Assembly (NCBI GenBank): GCA_900343135.1
Contig: OPYK01000004.1
Span: forward strand, 117,630 to 181,629
Length of the DNA: 64,000 bases
Direction of reading: 5' to 3'
From: Atopobium massiliense
GTDB lineage: Bacteria; Actinomycetota; Coriobacteriia; Coriobacteriales; Atopobiaceae
Shown: positions 41,712 through 51,365 of the stretch, piece after piece
How the letters are laid out: every line of letters begins with the position of its first letter
Position numbering within the stretch: position 1 is the first letter of the stretch
The notes under the pieces: generated by a model
What the model was told of the DNA's origin: nothing
What the model saw: the letters and a program-made list of their open reading frames with translations, nothing else
The model's database searches: none
Position numbers and translations under genes: made by a program

Positions 41712-43829
41712 ATGAGTCACGCAGGTTTTTCTAACAGCGCGCAAGCACCGAGCCGCGCACACACGTCAACCTCCTTCCATGCAGGTACTACTCCTGCGCG
41801 GGGGCTTAGTGCCTCAAAGCAGGCGCAGCGCATGACGTTTCCAAAACGTGCAGTTATTACCTGCGGCATGCCCTACGGCAACAAAAATCTACATTTTGGA
41901 CACATTGGCGGCGTGTTTGTGCCGGCAGATTTCTTTGCACGTTTTATGCGTGACCGCATTGGCGCCGAGAATGTGGTGTTTGTATCGGGCACCGATTGCT
42001 TTGGCTCCCCCATTATGGAAGGTCATCGCAAGCGTGAGCAGCAAGGCTACACGGGATCGATTCTCGACTACGTAAAAGAAAACCATAACGCGCAAAAAGC
42101 AGCCCTTGATGCGTATGGTATATCGCTTAATTTGTACCTGGGAAGTGGCCTTGAGCCGGCGGCACACATCCATCAAGAGCTTACCTATCGCGTGCTTGAA
42201 CGCCTGCACAGCCGCGGATACCTCACCAAACGCTCAACCAAACAATTTTTTGACACAACATATAACCAGCTGCTTAATGGTAGACAGGTTATTGGTCGCT
42301 GCCCTGTGCGCGGCTGCAAGTCGGAAAAAGCCTACGCCGATGAGTGTGACCTTGGTCACCAATTCGACCCCGAAGAGCTTATAGCTCCTATATCGCAGCT
42401 GAGCAATACCACGCCTGAACTGCGCTATGTTGACAACTGGTACTTTGATTTGCCACGTTTTCAGCATGAACTCGAAGATCTATGCACCACCTGGGACAAT
42501 GACGCCCTAGTACGCGACGTGGTAAGCCAAACTGTACGCGAATCGCTTGCTGCGCCGGTCATGTACATTCAGGACAAATTCCGCAACGCGTTTAATAGCG
42601 TTGCAGACACGCTGCCGCAGCATACTGTTTGCGAAGCGCAAAAAGGACAACAATCGTTTTCTGTGTGCTTTGGCAATTGGGAAGATCGCGATTGTGCGCG
42701 TGGCATTCTTGAGGACGCTCATATACGGTTTAGAACAGGCAAAACGCTCCTGCCGTTTCGCATTACGGGCAACATTAGCTGGGGTGTAAAAGCACCCACG
42801 CTCGAAAACACCGACGGTCTTACTGTGTGGTGCTGGCCTGAAAGCCTGTGGGCGCCTATTTCCTTTACGCAAACAGCGCTTGAGCTCGACAAAGCTCAAA
42901 CAAATCCGCAGCTATCCACCCATGATTGGAAACAGTGGTGGTGCAGCGACGATAGTAACGTGTACCAGTTTATGGGTCAGGACAATATTTACTTTTATTG
43001 TGTGGCGCAACCGGCAATTTGGCAGGCGCTTGATTGGGGCTTAACCAACGACATTCCTGTTGCAAATTATCATATTTTGTTTATGAACAAAAAGGCATCG
43101 AGCTCTAGCGACATTAAGCCACCCATGGCAGCCGAGCTTTTGGATTCGTACAAAAACTGGCAATTACGTGCGCATTGGCTCTCGCTTGCACTCGATACTA
43201 AAGCCGTGAGCTTTTCGCCCAAGGCCTTTGATACGTCGTGTAGTCATGTTGATAAACAAACCGGCATGCCCGTTGCAGTTAAAGACGACCCCCGCGTAAG
43301 CGATCCCGCGCTTAAAGAGACAGCGTTTTTAACGAACATCTTTAACCGCTTGGCACGCAGCTGTTTTTATGGCGCACAAAAGAGCACCAATGGTTGCCTG
43401 CCTGGTGTAGATGCCGATGCACTTACAAAAGAAACATGCACGGATGCACTTATTGCATTTGAAACCGAAGCAGGTCTTACGCATGCACACAGCGCGCTCG
43501 CACACGCAGAAGAGCTTGTACGCTGGGCAAATAAGCGTTGGGGCGATGACGCAAAGGCGGCTGTCACCGCAGGCGACGACCATGCATACGCCCAAGCACT
43601 TGCCAATGCATTTTATTGTTTACGTGCAGGAACGCTCATGCTTCACCCCTGTGTATATGAACAGTGCGAAACCATTGCGCAGATGATGAACTTTGATGCA
43701 CAGCTGTTCTTCTCGTGGGAATATGCCTTTATTGGACCCTACGAACTTGCACAGTTATGTGGACATCGTGCAGAAGAGCATCAACTGCAGCATATAGAGC
43801 CGCGCTTCGACTTTTTTAAGAAAGCGTAA
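41712..43829 (+). CDS. Methionyl-tRNA synthetase-like protein lacking KMSKS
   Basis: A class I synthetase of the MetG type, 705 residues. The HIGH motif is HFGHIGG (near residue 62), the zinc knuckle is CPVRGCKSEKAYADECDLGH, and the MetRS phrases FDPEELIAPISQLSNTTPELR, DNWYFDLPRF, ITGNISWGVKAP and MGQDNIYFY are clear. Where KMSKS belongs (near residue 460) the sequence reads NKKASSSSDIKPP, so the two catalytic lysines are not both kept. The ~200-residue C-terminus resembles the anticodon-binding part. It may be the main MetRS or a diverged paralog; a search for a second metG is needed to tell. GAGGA precedes the ATG. Confidence 0.8.
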   Translation: MSHAGFSNSAQAPSRAHTSTSFHAGTTPARGLSASKQAQRMTFPKRAVITCGMPYGNKNLHFGHIGGVFVPADFFARFMRDRIGAENVVFVSGTDCFGSPIMEGHRKREQQGYTGSILDYVKENHNAQKAALDAYGISLNLYLGSGLEPAAHIHQELTYRVLERLHSRGYLTKRSTKQFFDTTYNQLLNGRQVIGRCPVRGCKSEKAYADECDLGHQFDPEELIAPISQLSNTTPELRYVDNWYFDLPRFQHELEDLCTTWDNDALVRDVVSQTVRESLAAPVMYIQDKFRNAFNSVADTLPQHTVCEAQKGQQSFSVCFGNWEDRDCARGILEDAHIRFRTGKTLLPFRITGNISWGVKAPTLENTDGLTVWCWPESLWAPISFTQTALELDKAQTNPQLSTHDWKQWWCSDDSNVYQFMGQDNIYFYCVAQPAIWQALDWGLTNDIPVANYHILFMNKKASSSSDIKPPMAAELLDSYKNWQLRAHWLSLALDTKAVSFSPKAFDTSCSHVDKQTGMPVAVKDDPRVSDPALKETAFLTNIFNRLARSCFYGAQKSTNGCLPGVDADALTKETCTDALIAFETEAGLTHAHSALAHAEELVRWANKRWGDDAKAAVTAGDDHAYAQALANAFYCLRAGTLMLHPCVYEQCETIAQMMNFDAQLFFSWEYAFIGPYELAQLCGHRAEEHQLQHIEPRFDFFKKA

Positions 43830-43889
43830 GCGCGCGAAGACGCAGATATAAGCGCACACAACACAATTACAACGAGGAACGTGTTACTC

Positions 43890-44654
43890 ATGAGTATTCA
43901 ACCAATTTGCATGCATGCCGATGTATGCAACCCTTCACACAACAGCAGCAAGAATGCAGCTACAACAACACCGCTCAGCCGGAGGCGCTTTGTACGCGGC
44001 GTACTAGGAGCTGCAACTTCAGTAATGGCGCTCGGTGCAGCGGGCACGCTTTTTGGCTGCAGTGGTGGCGCGCCCGCAAACAATTCTTCAAACCAATCGG
44101 ACGCGCCCGATGCCGAAAAGCCGAGTTTACTTACAAAACCGCTGGATAATGCCTATAACAAAGGCCTTCACTATGCGGACCTCATCATTGAAAATCTAGG
44201 AAGTGTGCGCATACAGCTTAATGCAACGATTGCGCCAATTACCGTAAGCAACTTTGCCGATTTAGCTGAATCAAAATTTTACGACGGCCTTACCTTCCAT
44301 CGTATTATCAAAGATTTTATGGCACAAGGCGGCGATCCAAAGGGCGATGGAACGGGCGGTGCGCCCCGCAAAATTCACGGTGAATTTAGTAATAATAACG
44401 AGGTAAACCCCATTCTTCACAGGCGCGGCACCATATCAATGGCGCGCGGACAAAACCCCGATTCGGCAAGTTCACAATTTTTTATTTGCTTTAAGGACGT
44501 ACCGTCACTCGATGGCAAATATGCGGCATTTGGCCAGGTAGTAGATGGTATGGATCTGATAGATAAGCTTGCTTCTGTAGCACCAGACGCAAAAGACGGC
44601 GCTGTGCCAAAAGACAAGCAACCAAAAATAACATCTATTCGCATGATTGATTAA
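43890..44654 (+). CDS. Cyclophilin-type peptidyl-prolyl isomerase lipoprotein
   Basis: A predicted secreted, lipid-anchored proline isomerase that may help exported proteins fold. The 254 residues start with a long n-region, a twin-arginine-like SRRRFVRGVLGAATSVMAL segment and a lipobox ending FGC. The cyclophilin domain follows a Ser/Asn-rich spacer: TVSNFADLAE, FYDGLTFHRIIKDFMAQGGDP, GTISMARGQNPDSASSQFFIC and AAFGQVVDGMDLID are canonical, including the catalytic arginine in FHRI. An ATG is preferred over a GTG three codons upstream for spacing to GAGGA. It lies just after the MetRS-like gene. Confidence 0.92.
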   Translation: MSIQPICMHADVCNPSHNSSKNAATTTPLSRRRFVRGVLGAATSVMALGAAGTLFGCSGGAPANNSSNQSDAPDAEKPSLLTKPLDNAYNKGLHYADLIIENLGSVRIQLNATIAPITVSNFADLAESKFYDGLTFHRIIKDFMAQGGDPKGDGTGGAPRKIHGEFSNNNEVNPILHRRGTISMARGQNPDSASSQFFICFKDVPSLDGKYAAFGQVVDGMDLIDKLASVAPDAKDGAVPKDKQPKITSIRMID

Positions 44655-44670
44655 GCGCACACAAATGCAG

Positions 44671-45438
44671 CTACGCACGACCAAGGCAGTGTTCTTTAAG
44701 TTGTGCAACGCTGTACACAACAACATCTGCACCAGCAGCCTCAAGTTCACCTTGAGGTGCCGTGTTGCCATAATACACGCCAATCGACGCCACATTGCAG
44801 GCTTTTGCCGCTTCTATATCGTAGCGCCTATCGCCCACCATTACCACGCGCGCAGGATTTACCCCAAGCGTGCGTATAACCTGTGCAAGTATCTGCGCTT
44901 TTGGTTCGTCCTCATCACTCATTTTTCCCCGTGCGCACGAAAAGAGCTGCTCGGCGCCATTATCTTGCAGCGCATGATGCAGCATGGTATTGCGTTTAGA
45001 ACTTGCAACGCCAAGCAGCACGCCTGCCTTATTAAGCGCCGCCAAAAGCTCGTGCATGCCGTCGAAAAGCGGCCAAGCCTCCACGCCAAGATTAGTATAA
45101 ATAGCGCGGTATTCTGCGGTAATTTCGCGTGCTTCTTTATCTGAATATCCAAATACAATGCTAAATGCCTGAGGAAATGCAGGACCGATAAGCTGTGCTA
45201 AGTCGGCATAGCGCTCAGGTGCCAAGTTATGATGCGCAAGCACGCGCTTTGCAATAGCAATAATTTTGTCTTTTGTATTAGCAAGCGTGCCGTCAAAATC
45301 AAAAATAACAGCGTCATACGGCAGCTCATGGCTACTCGCGTATGCAGGCGCATTACCCCTGGTAGAAGGTGCTGATGTTGGTGAAGATAATGAAAAAGTC
45401 GTGGTAGATGATGGTTTGGGTGCCGTGGTAAAAGCCAT
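44671..45438 (-). CDS. HAD-family phosphatase (phosphoglycolate phosphatase-like)
   Basis: A cytoplasmic haloacid-dehalogenase hydrolase of subclass I. After a Ser/Thr-rich head of about 38 residues come motif I (VIFDFDGTLANTKD, nucleophile near residue 44), a helical cap (DLAQLIGPAFPQAFSIVFG), motif II (LGVASSK), motif III lysine (DEPKAQIL) and motif IV (VMVGDRRYDIEAA). The order matches Gph/YjjG-type enzymes; substrate is not set by sequence. It ends 16 bases from the end of the convergent isomerase gene. Confidence 0.88.
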   Translation of the reverse strand: MAFTTAPKPSSTTTFSLSSPTSAPSTRGNAPAYASSHELPYDAVIFDFDGTLANTKDKIIAIAKRVLAHHNLAPERYADLAQLIGPAFPQAFSIVFGYSDKEAREITAEYRAIYTNLGVEAWPLFDGMHELLAALNKAGVLLGVASSKRNTMLHHALQDNGAEQLFSCARGKMSDEDEPKAQILAQVIRTLGVNPARVVMVGDRRYDIEAAKACNVASIGVYYGNTAPQGELEAAGADVVVYSVAQLKEHCLGRA

Positions 45439-45580
45439 TATGCCGTGTTCCTTTCGCAAATGTGTGCATGCACAGTACACGTGCAATTTTCGCACAAATT
45501 AGCGCTGCACACTTTATTTTTACATCAGTTTGGATGAGAATAGAACTGACAATTACCTAACCCATACGAAAGGAATATGC

Positions 45581-46342
45581 ATGGCTCAAGATACAATGAC
45601 CCTTGTTATTATCCGACATGGCGAAAGCGAATGGAACAAGCTTAACTTGTTTACCGGTTGGACCGACGTAGATCTTACCGAGCAAGGTCACAAGGAAGCC
45701 TGCGAAGGCGGTCGCGCGCTTAAAGCAGCTGGTTATGACTTTGATATTTGCTATACGTCGTTGCTTAAGCGTGCTATTCACACACTTAACCATGTTCTCG
45801 ACGAAATGGACCGAAACTGGCTTCCTGTGTATAAAACCTGGCGCTTAAATGAGCGTCACTACGGTGCACTTCAGGGTCTTAACAAAGCAAAGGCTGCAGA
45901 AGAGCACGGTGAGCAGCAGGTTAAAATTTGGCGTCGTTCGTTTGACGTTCAGCCTCCTGCGCTTACCCCTGGCGACGAGCGCGATCCACACACGCAGGAC
46001 ATGTTCCGCGATGTTCCACAAGAAGATCTTCCTTACACTGAGTGCCTTAAAGACACCATTGCGCGTGCATGGCCTTATTTTGAGGAAACCATTAAACCAC
46101 AAATGTTGGCAGGTAAACGCGTACTTATCGCTGCTCACGGCAACTCGCTACGTGCGCTGGTTATGCAGTTTGAGCACCTTACGCCTGAGCAAATTCTTGA
46201 GGTAAACATTCCAACTGGTATTCCATGCGCTTACACGTTTGACAAAGACTGGAATATTTTGGACAAACACTACATTGGCGATCCTGCGGTAATCGAAGCT
46301 AAGATTAACGCTGTTGCCAACCAGGGCAAAGCCAAAAAATAG
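45581..46342 (+). CDS. gpmA: 2,3-bisphosphoglycerate-dependent phosphoglycerate mutase
   Basis: GpmA interconverts 3- and 2-phosphoglycerate in glycolysis. The 253-residue protein matches throughout: LVIIRHGESEWNKLNLFTGWTDVDLTEQG with the phospho-histidine RHG, YTSLLKRAIHT, WRLNERHYGALQGLNKA, and LIAAHGNSLRALV. Start ATG follows AAAGGA. It is monocistronic with a strong terminator. Together with eno in this window it covers two steps of lower glycolysis. Codon use is that of a highly expressed gene. Confidence 0.97.
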   Translation: MAQDTMTLVIIRHGESEWNKLNLFTGWTDVDLTEQGHKEACEGGRALKAAGYDFDICYTSLLKRAIHTLNHVLDEMDRNWLPVYKTWRLNERHYGALQGLNKAKAAEEHGEQQVKIWRRSFDVQPPALTPGDERDPHTQDMFRDVPQEDLPYTECLKDTIARAWPYFEETIKPQMLAGKRVLIAAHGNSLRALVMQFEHLTPEQILEVNIPTGIPCAYTFDKDWNILDKHYIGDPAVIEAKINAVANQGKAKK

Positions 46343-46410
46343 TGTGATGTAATGCGACGTTTGCGCGGATGCGCGCTATGAGCGTTGTACTACCATACTG
46401 TGCTGCTACG

Positions 46411-46441
46411 ATGCAGGTACCATGCGGTACCTGCATTTTTT
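46411..46441 (+). terminator. gpmA terminator made of an inverted GCAGGTA pair
   Basis: Arms ATGCAGGTAC and GTACCTGCAT (ten bases, perfect) around a six-base loop are followed by six T residues. Both arms contain the heptamer that is over-represented in this window. Confidence 0.9.
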
Positions 46442-46465
46442 ACCCTTATTTACGCCTCCGAAAAA

Positions 46466-46490
46466 AGTTCAATTAAGGAGTTCAATTAAG
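46466..46490. repeat. Tandem 12-base direct repeat upstream of nox
   Basis: AGTTCAATTAAG occurs twice with one base between, about 90 bases upstream of the nox start codon. The 13-base period puts the copies on nearly the same helix face only loosely. It may be a regulator site. Confidence 0.5.
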
Positions 46491-46576
46491 ACCAGAAACC
46501 TGAAAGAACTTCTCCACAAACGAACGTCACAACCCGCTTACAATAACACTATATATCACATAAAAGGAGGCTCATT

Positions 46577-47917
46577 ATGGCAAAAGTTGCTGTAATTGGA
46601 TGTACACATGCTGGTGTTTTTGCCACCCGCTCAATTTTGCAAGCACACCCCGATTGGCAGGTGCACGTATTTGAGCGCAACGACACCGTATCATTTTTGT
46701 CCTGCGGTATTGCATTATGGATTGGTGATCATGTAAGTGATCCACAAAAAATGTTCTACAGCTCTCCTGCAGCGCTTGAAGGCGAAGGCGCGCACGTTCA
46801 CATGAAAACCAATGTAACGTCGGCAAACGCAAAAACAAAGCACGTATGCTGGGAAGACCTTACTACACACGAAACGTTTGAAGACGATTTTGACTATTTG
46901 GTCGTTACCACTGGCTCTAAACCTGTTGTTCCACATTTGCCTGGTATCGACAGCAAAAAAGTGCTGCTATGCAAAAACTGGGATAATGCAAAACAAATTA
47001 AAGAAGCATGCAAAGATGCAAAATCGGTTGTTGTTATTGGTGCAGGGTACATTGGCGCCGAGCTTGCTGAACAGCTCAGCGAAACAAACCATGATGTTGT
47101 GCTGGTGGATGGTTTTAGCCGCGTACTTGCAAAGAATTTCGACAAAGAAATTACCGATCAAATTGAAAAAGCCTACGTTGATCACGGTGTAACGCTTGCA
47201 TTGGGTCAAAACGTAACAAGTTTTGAAGAAACCAACGATGGCATTTGTGTTCACACCGAAAAAGGATCCTACACAGCCGATTGCGCTATTTTGGGTGTTG
47301 GCTTTTTGCCACGCACCGATTTGTTTGACGGCCAGCTCGATATGATTAAAAATGGCGCCATTCGCGTAGACAACTACATGCGCACATCGGTACCTGGTGT
47401 ATTTGCTGCGGGCGACTCTGCAACAATTACCTTTAACCCAACCGGCAAAGAAGACTACATTCCTCTGGCAACAAATGCCGTGCGTCAGGCTCTTGTTATT
47501 GGTCCAAACCTCGTACAACCCACCGTTGCGTACGCAGGCACGCAAGCAACAAGCGCGGTGCAGCTGTATGAATACTCCATGAGCGCCACCGGTCTTACCA
47601 AAGAAGGCGGCAAGGTGCGCGGTCTTGAACTAGAAAGCACCACCGTACAAGAAAACTATCGTCCCGAGTTCATGCTTTCTACCGAGCCGGTATGGGCAAC
47701 CTTAGTATGGGATCCACGAACACGCGAAATTAAGGGCGCACAGTTCTTCTCAACACACGACGACGTAGCGCAAGCAGCAAACGTAGTGTCGGTTGCCATT
47801 GCAAACCACATGACCATCGACCAGTTGGCATCGGTTGATTTGCTCTTCCAACCCAACTTTACCAACCCGGTAAACTACATTGGTTCGGTTGCCATGAAAG
47901 CTGCTGCTCAGGCATAG
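46577..47917 (+). CDS. nox: NADH oxidase (FAD-dependent, probably water-forming)
   Basis: Nox reoxidises NADH with oxygen, protecting an anaerobe and balancing redox. The 446 residues have an N-terminal FAD fold (VAVIGCTHAGVFA), the redox cysteine in SFLSCGIALWIG (C43 or so; one cysteine as in Nox and CoA-disulfide reductase, not two), the NAD fold VVVIGAGYIGAELAE, GVFAAGDSATI and a C-terminal dimer domain. GGAGG sits before the ATG. The family includes NADH peroxidase and CoA-disulfide reductase; the start VIGCTHAG and the motif around the cysteine favour Nox. It is transcribed alone. Confidence 0.9.
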   Translation: MAKVAVIGCTHAGVFATRSILQAHPDWQVHVFERNDTVSFLSCGIALWIGDHVSDPQKMFYSSPAALEGEGAHVHMKTNVTSANAKTKHVCWEDLTTHETFEDDFDYLVVTTGSKPVVPHLPGIDSKKVLLCKNWDNAKQIKEACKDAKSVVVIGAGYIGAELAEQLSETNHDVVLVDGFSRVLAKNFDKEITDQIEKAYVDHGVTLALGQNVTSFEETNDGICVHTEKGSYTADCAILGVGFLPRTDLFDGQLDMIKNGAIRVDNYMRTSVPGVFAAGDSATITFNPTGKEDYIPLATNAVRQALVIGPNLVQPTVAYAGTQATSAVQLYEYSMSATGLTKEGGKVRGLELESTTVQENYRPEFMLSTEPVWATLVWDPRTREIKGAQFFSTHDDVAQAANVVSVAIANHMTIDQLASVDLLFQPNFTNPVNYIGSVAMKAAAQA

Positions 47918-48000
47918 TGTGCGCACGCACAACTACGGACGTACAACTACGGATGCACAACCGTAGACGAGCACGCTACCCGCACTGCAAACGCAAAAAG

Positions 48001-48037
48001 AAAACCGCTGATCATTGCACAGATGACCAGCGGTTTT
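48001..48037. terminator. Terminator between nox and the flavodoxin gene
   Basis: Arms AAAACCGCTG and CAGCGGTTTT give T runs in both directions. It lies in the convergent gap and can serve both genes. Confidence 0.85.
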
Positions 48038-48105
48038 TATATACAATCATGTGGCGCGAGCAAAGAAGCTCCGCAAACACGCAGCGCGAAAGCTCAAAGC
48101 GTCAT

Positions 48106-48510
48106 TTATGCGCTTAGTTTTTCACCTGCGGCAGCAAGCGCTTCAAGTGCTTCGTCGTCGGGCTCAAGATTTGCGATAACGGTTTCGATAACATTGGCAC
48201 CTGCATCTTCTGCATTGCTCTTCCAAGTGTCCATCCACTCACCTGTGCCCCAGTCGTATGAACCAAAGAGCACAAACGGCTTGTCGCCGGCCTCGGCAAC
48301 AACGTCGTTAAACATCTCTTCGAAATCGGGGTCGAGCTCTTCGGCACCCATAGCAGGGCAGCCAAATGCAAATGCATCATAATCTGCTGCCTGGTCGGCG
48401 CTAAATGATGTCCACTCAATTGGTTCGCAACCAGCAGCCTCAGCCAATGCGTTTGCCATAGCCTCGGTGTTACCCGTTTGGCTCCAGTAAACAACTGCTA
48501 CTTTACTCAT
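48106..48510 (-). CDS. Flavodoxin
   Basis: A 134-residue FMN electron carrier. The FMN phosphate loop is SQTGNTEAMANAL, followed by GCPAMGAEELD and the 90s loop FGSYDWGTGEW with an aromatic residue that stacks on the flavin. The length matches short-chain clostridial-type flavodoxins. Translation begins at the ATG after GGAGG; a longer in-frame reading has no site. It is monocistronic, opposite to nox. Its electron partner cannot be inferred. Confidence 0.93.
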   Translation of the reverse strand: MSKVAVVYWSQTGNTEAMANALAEAAGCEPIEWTSFSADQAADYDAFAFGCPAMGAEELDPDFEEMFNDVVAEAGDKPFVLFGSYDWGTGEWMDTWKSNAEDAGANVIETVIANLEPDDEALEALAAAGEKLSA

Positions 48511-48923
48511 GTGAATCCTCCCTATTATGTGCGCATGAACGGACAATACATGCGCTTTTAACACCAAAATATACACTGACTATACCCTATATAGTCCCTT
48601 CCAAACAGTGTAATGCGTATATCCTACAATATTTTTTTCGTTCATAAAAGTATCTCGTGTGTAATTCTTGTTTAGCCGTAAGGCACGTGAAGGTTACTTG
48701 AAGATGAGCACACGCGGGCGTGTAGCGGTTTTTATTCAACATACCACACGGCAACAAAACACCACATAAAACCATATACCATGCACGCACAATGACACAC
48801 AGCGCGTAATATCTACCGATTACGGAATAGTTATAAAATCACATGATTGCACGCCGCTAAAACAGATAAAGTTATAACGATGTGTCGAACACTTCTCTAT
48901 GTGTTTTCGAGATTGAGGTGGAT
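48511..48923. other. Divergent gap between the flavodoxin gene and galM
   Basis: About 410 bases with no gene. On the minus-strand side GACTATA and TATAGTC form a seven-base inverted repeat at 48578-48596, about 70 bases upstream of the flavodoxin start and next to a TATATT box, so it may be an operator. On the plus-strand side a small hairpin (ACACG/CGTGT at 48710-48723) is followed by T5, and a TATAAA box lies near 48832 upstream of galM. Confidence 0.4.
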
Positions 48924-50048
48924 ATGATTAGAACAGGTATTTTGGGCACGTTGCCAAACGGGCTTCTTGCACATACGTACACACTCATCGATGAAGACGT
49001 TTCGGTTACAATCAGCAACTGGGGCGCAACCATCCTTTCCATTAAAACGCCTGATACGTATGGCAATGTTCGCGATATCGCATTGGGTTTTGATAACCTT
49101 GCGGGCTACACGGGCAAAAACCCTGCGTTTTATGGTGCGAGCATAGGTCCGGTGTGCAACCGCAGCGATAATGCAGAAATTATATTCAACAATGAAACCT
49201 ATAAGCTCGAGCAAAACGACGGTCCTACGCTGCAAAATAACCTTCATTCCAGCATTACTCATGGCCTGCATAAACGCTTGTGGGGTGCAAAAATCGACCG
49301 TGAGCACAACGCCGTTGTAATGAGTGTATCGCTTGAGAATGGCGAGCTTGGCTTACCGGGCGAGCGTACGTTTACCGCACGATTTGAACTTTCGTCCCTT
49401 AACGCCACTCACCAGCAGCTTCGTGTTTCATACACATGCACCACCAATAAACCAACGTTTGTAAATATGACCAATCACACCTACTTTAACCTCGCTGGTC
49501 ACGACGCTGGATCTGTGCTCAATCACGAAATGCGCATTTACGCCGATAAGTTTTTGCCTATTCGCGAGGACAGTGTTTCGGAAGGCAGCATTCTCGACGT
49601 TGCTGAAACGCCGTTCGATTTTAGGCACGCACACGCAATTGGCGATACAATTCATGCGCAAAACATGCAGCTCACCCGCGCGCGCGGCTATGACCATTGT
49701 TTTTGCATTAACGGCTATACCAATAACACCACGCTAAGAAGTGCCCTTAATGCACGCGACCCCAAAACGGGAAGACACTTGCACATTGCTATAAGTGCTC
49801 CCGGTGGTCACTTTTACACAGGCAACTGGCTCGATGATGAGCATGCAAAAGATGGCGCCAACTACAAGCCGCAAAGTGGTTTTGCCTTTGAGCCTGAGTT
49901 TTATCCCGATTGCTCGCATCACCCTTCATGGCCGCAGCCAACGTGCACGCCACAGAAGCCCTATTGCTCAACCATTGTGTATACATTCTCGCATGACATG
50001 CTTGATGAGGAAGAAGCGCTGCTGCAAGACAGTATTTATGACATGTAA
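48924..50048 (+). CDS. galM: Aldose 1-epimerase (galactose mutarotase)
   Basis: GalM interconverts α- and β-D-galactose so that GalK can act on the α form. The 374-residue protein keeps the catalytic histidine in VNMTNHTYFNLAG (near residue 183) and the base glutamate in SGFAFEPEFYPD (near 321), plus ISNWGATILSIKTPD at the start. The ATG follows GAGGTG by three to five bases. It heads galM-galK-galT, transcribed together, which gives the Leloir route to glucose-1-phosphate and UDP-galactose. No galE is in the window. Confidence 0.95.
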   Translation: MIRTGILGTLPNGLLAHTYTLIDEDVSVTISNWGATILSIKTPDTYGNVRDIALGFDNLAGYTGKNPAFYGASIGPVCNRSDNAEIIFNNETYKLEQNDGPTLQNNLHSSITHGLHKRLWGAKIDREHNAVVMSVSLENGELGLPGERTFTARFELSSLNATHQQLRVSYTCTTNKPTFVNMTNHTYFNLAGHDAGSVLNHEMRIYADKFLPIREDSVSEGSILDVAETPFDFRHAHAIGDTIHAQNMQLTRARGYDHCFCINGYTNNTTLRSALNARDPKTGRHLHIAISAPGGHFYTGNWLDDEHAKDGANYKPQSGFAFEPEFYPDCSHHPSWPQPTCTPQKPYCSTIVYTFSHDMLDEEEALLQDSIYDM

Positions 50049-50156
50049 GGATGCAACAATGATGTAAGGCGTCGCGCGCACATGTATAACCTGGCACATG
50101 ACGCACCTGGCGCACCACAACCACCACAACCCACCTGCTACAGAAAGGAAACCACC

Positions 50157-51365
50157 ATGCCACAACTAACCCAAACGAAGGAAATTGCAGCTACCGAGCG
50201 CGTGTTTAATGAGCATTTTGGCGATAATACCAATGATCGCCGTCTGCACGTACACGCACCCGGCCGCTCAGAAATTGCCGGCAACCACACCGATCACGAA
50301 GGTGGGCACGTTATCGCAGGTGCACTTAACGTTGCAATTACTGGTATTTGCGCAGCTAACGGTACCGATACAATTCGCGTTGTGTCAGAAGGCTTCGATC
50401 CTTTTGAAATTACCATAGGCGATCTTGATGTTCACGCCGACGAGCACCTTACCACAACAAGTTTAGTGCGTGGCATGGCGCACCAACTGGTTGCAACCGG
50501 CAGAACACCACAGGGTTTTGATATTGCAATGACGAGCACGGTTCCTGGTGGAAGTGGTCTTTCGTCATCGGCTGCCTGCGAAGCAGCACTTGGACGCTGC
50601 ATGGAAGCGCTCTGGGAAGGCCCCAGTATCTCTCCTATTGAACTTGCACTCAGCAGTCAAAAAACGGAAAACGATTACTTTGGTAAACCCTGCGGACTTA
50701 TGGATCAGCTTGCCGTGTGCTTGGGCGGTCTTGCATTTATGAACTTTGAGGATCCGGCACATCCTCAATTTGAACGCTTAGGGTTCAATTTTGAAGATGA
50801 CGGCTATGCATTATGCCTGGTAAACGTAGGTAGCGACCATGTTCAATTTACGGATGAGTATGCGGCAGTGCCAACGGAAATGCAGGATGTTGCACGCGCA
50901 TTTGGTAAGACACGTTTGTGCGAAGTTGAACCTTCTGCATTTAACGCGCGCGTTGTTGAACTTCGCGAGAAACTCGGCGATCGCTGCTTGCTGCGCGCTA
51001 TTCACTACTGGTATGAAAATGGCTTGGTAGATAGCCGCTGGCAAGCGCTTCAAGCAAACGACATTGCTGCATTTTTGGATCTTACACGCAAATCGGGCGC
51101 AAGTTCGGGCATGTACCTGCAAAACGTTTCCACCGCAGGCGCCTATCAGCCAGCCATGCTTGCACTTGGTTTGGCCGAGCATATCTTAGCAGGTAAGGGT
51201 GCTATCCGTATTCACGGTGGCGGTTTTGGCGGTTCAATTCAGTGCTTTGTTCCCCTTGCACAAGTTGATAACTTTATTGAACAAATGGATGCATGGTTTG
51301 GCCAGGGTGCAGCACTGCGTTATGCCATTGCCGATAAAGGAGCTTATGCACAATGGCTCAACTAA
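50157..51365 (+). CDS. galK: Galactokinase
   Basis: GalK phosphorylates α-D-galactose with ATP. The 402-residue GHMP kinase shows the galactose signature as GRSEIAGNHTDHEGG (usually GRVNLIGEHTDY; the changes keep the key H-T-D), the P-loop-like GGSGLSSSAA (near residue 132), a catalytic aspartate in PCGLMDQLA, and GGGFGGSIQ at the C-terminus. AAAGGA precedes the ATG. It follows galM by about 110 bases and overlaps galT by 13. Confidence 0.95.
   Translation: MPQLTQTKEIAATERVFNEHFGDNTNDRRLHVHAPGRSEIAGNHTDHEGGHVIAGALNVAITGICAANGTDTIRVVSEGFDPFEITIGDLDVHADEHLTTTSLVRGMAHQLVATGRTPQGFDIAMTSTVPGGSGLSSSAACEAALGRCMEALWEGPSISPIELALSSQKTENDYFGKPCGLMDQLAVCLGGLAFMNFEDPAHPQFERLGFNFEDDGYALCLVNVGSDHVQFTDEYAAVPTEMQDVARAFGKTRLCEVEPSAFNARVVELREKLGDRCLLRAIHYWYENGLVDSRWQALQANDIAAFLDLTRKSGASSGMYLQNVSTAGAYQPAMLALGLAEHILAGKGAIRIHGGGFGGSIQCFVPLAQVDNFIEQMDAWFGQGAALRYAIADKGAYAQWLN

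Noticed and set aside
48710..48732. Hairpin with T5 upstream of galM as a terminator
   Set aside because: No plus-strand gene ends before it; it could be a leader element, but the stem is only five base pairs.
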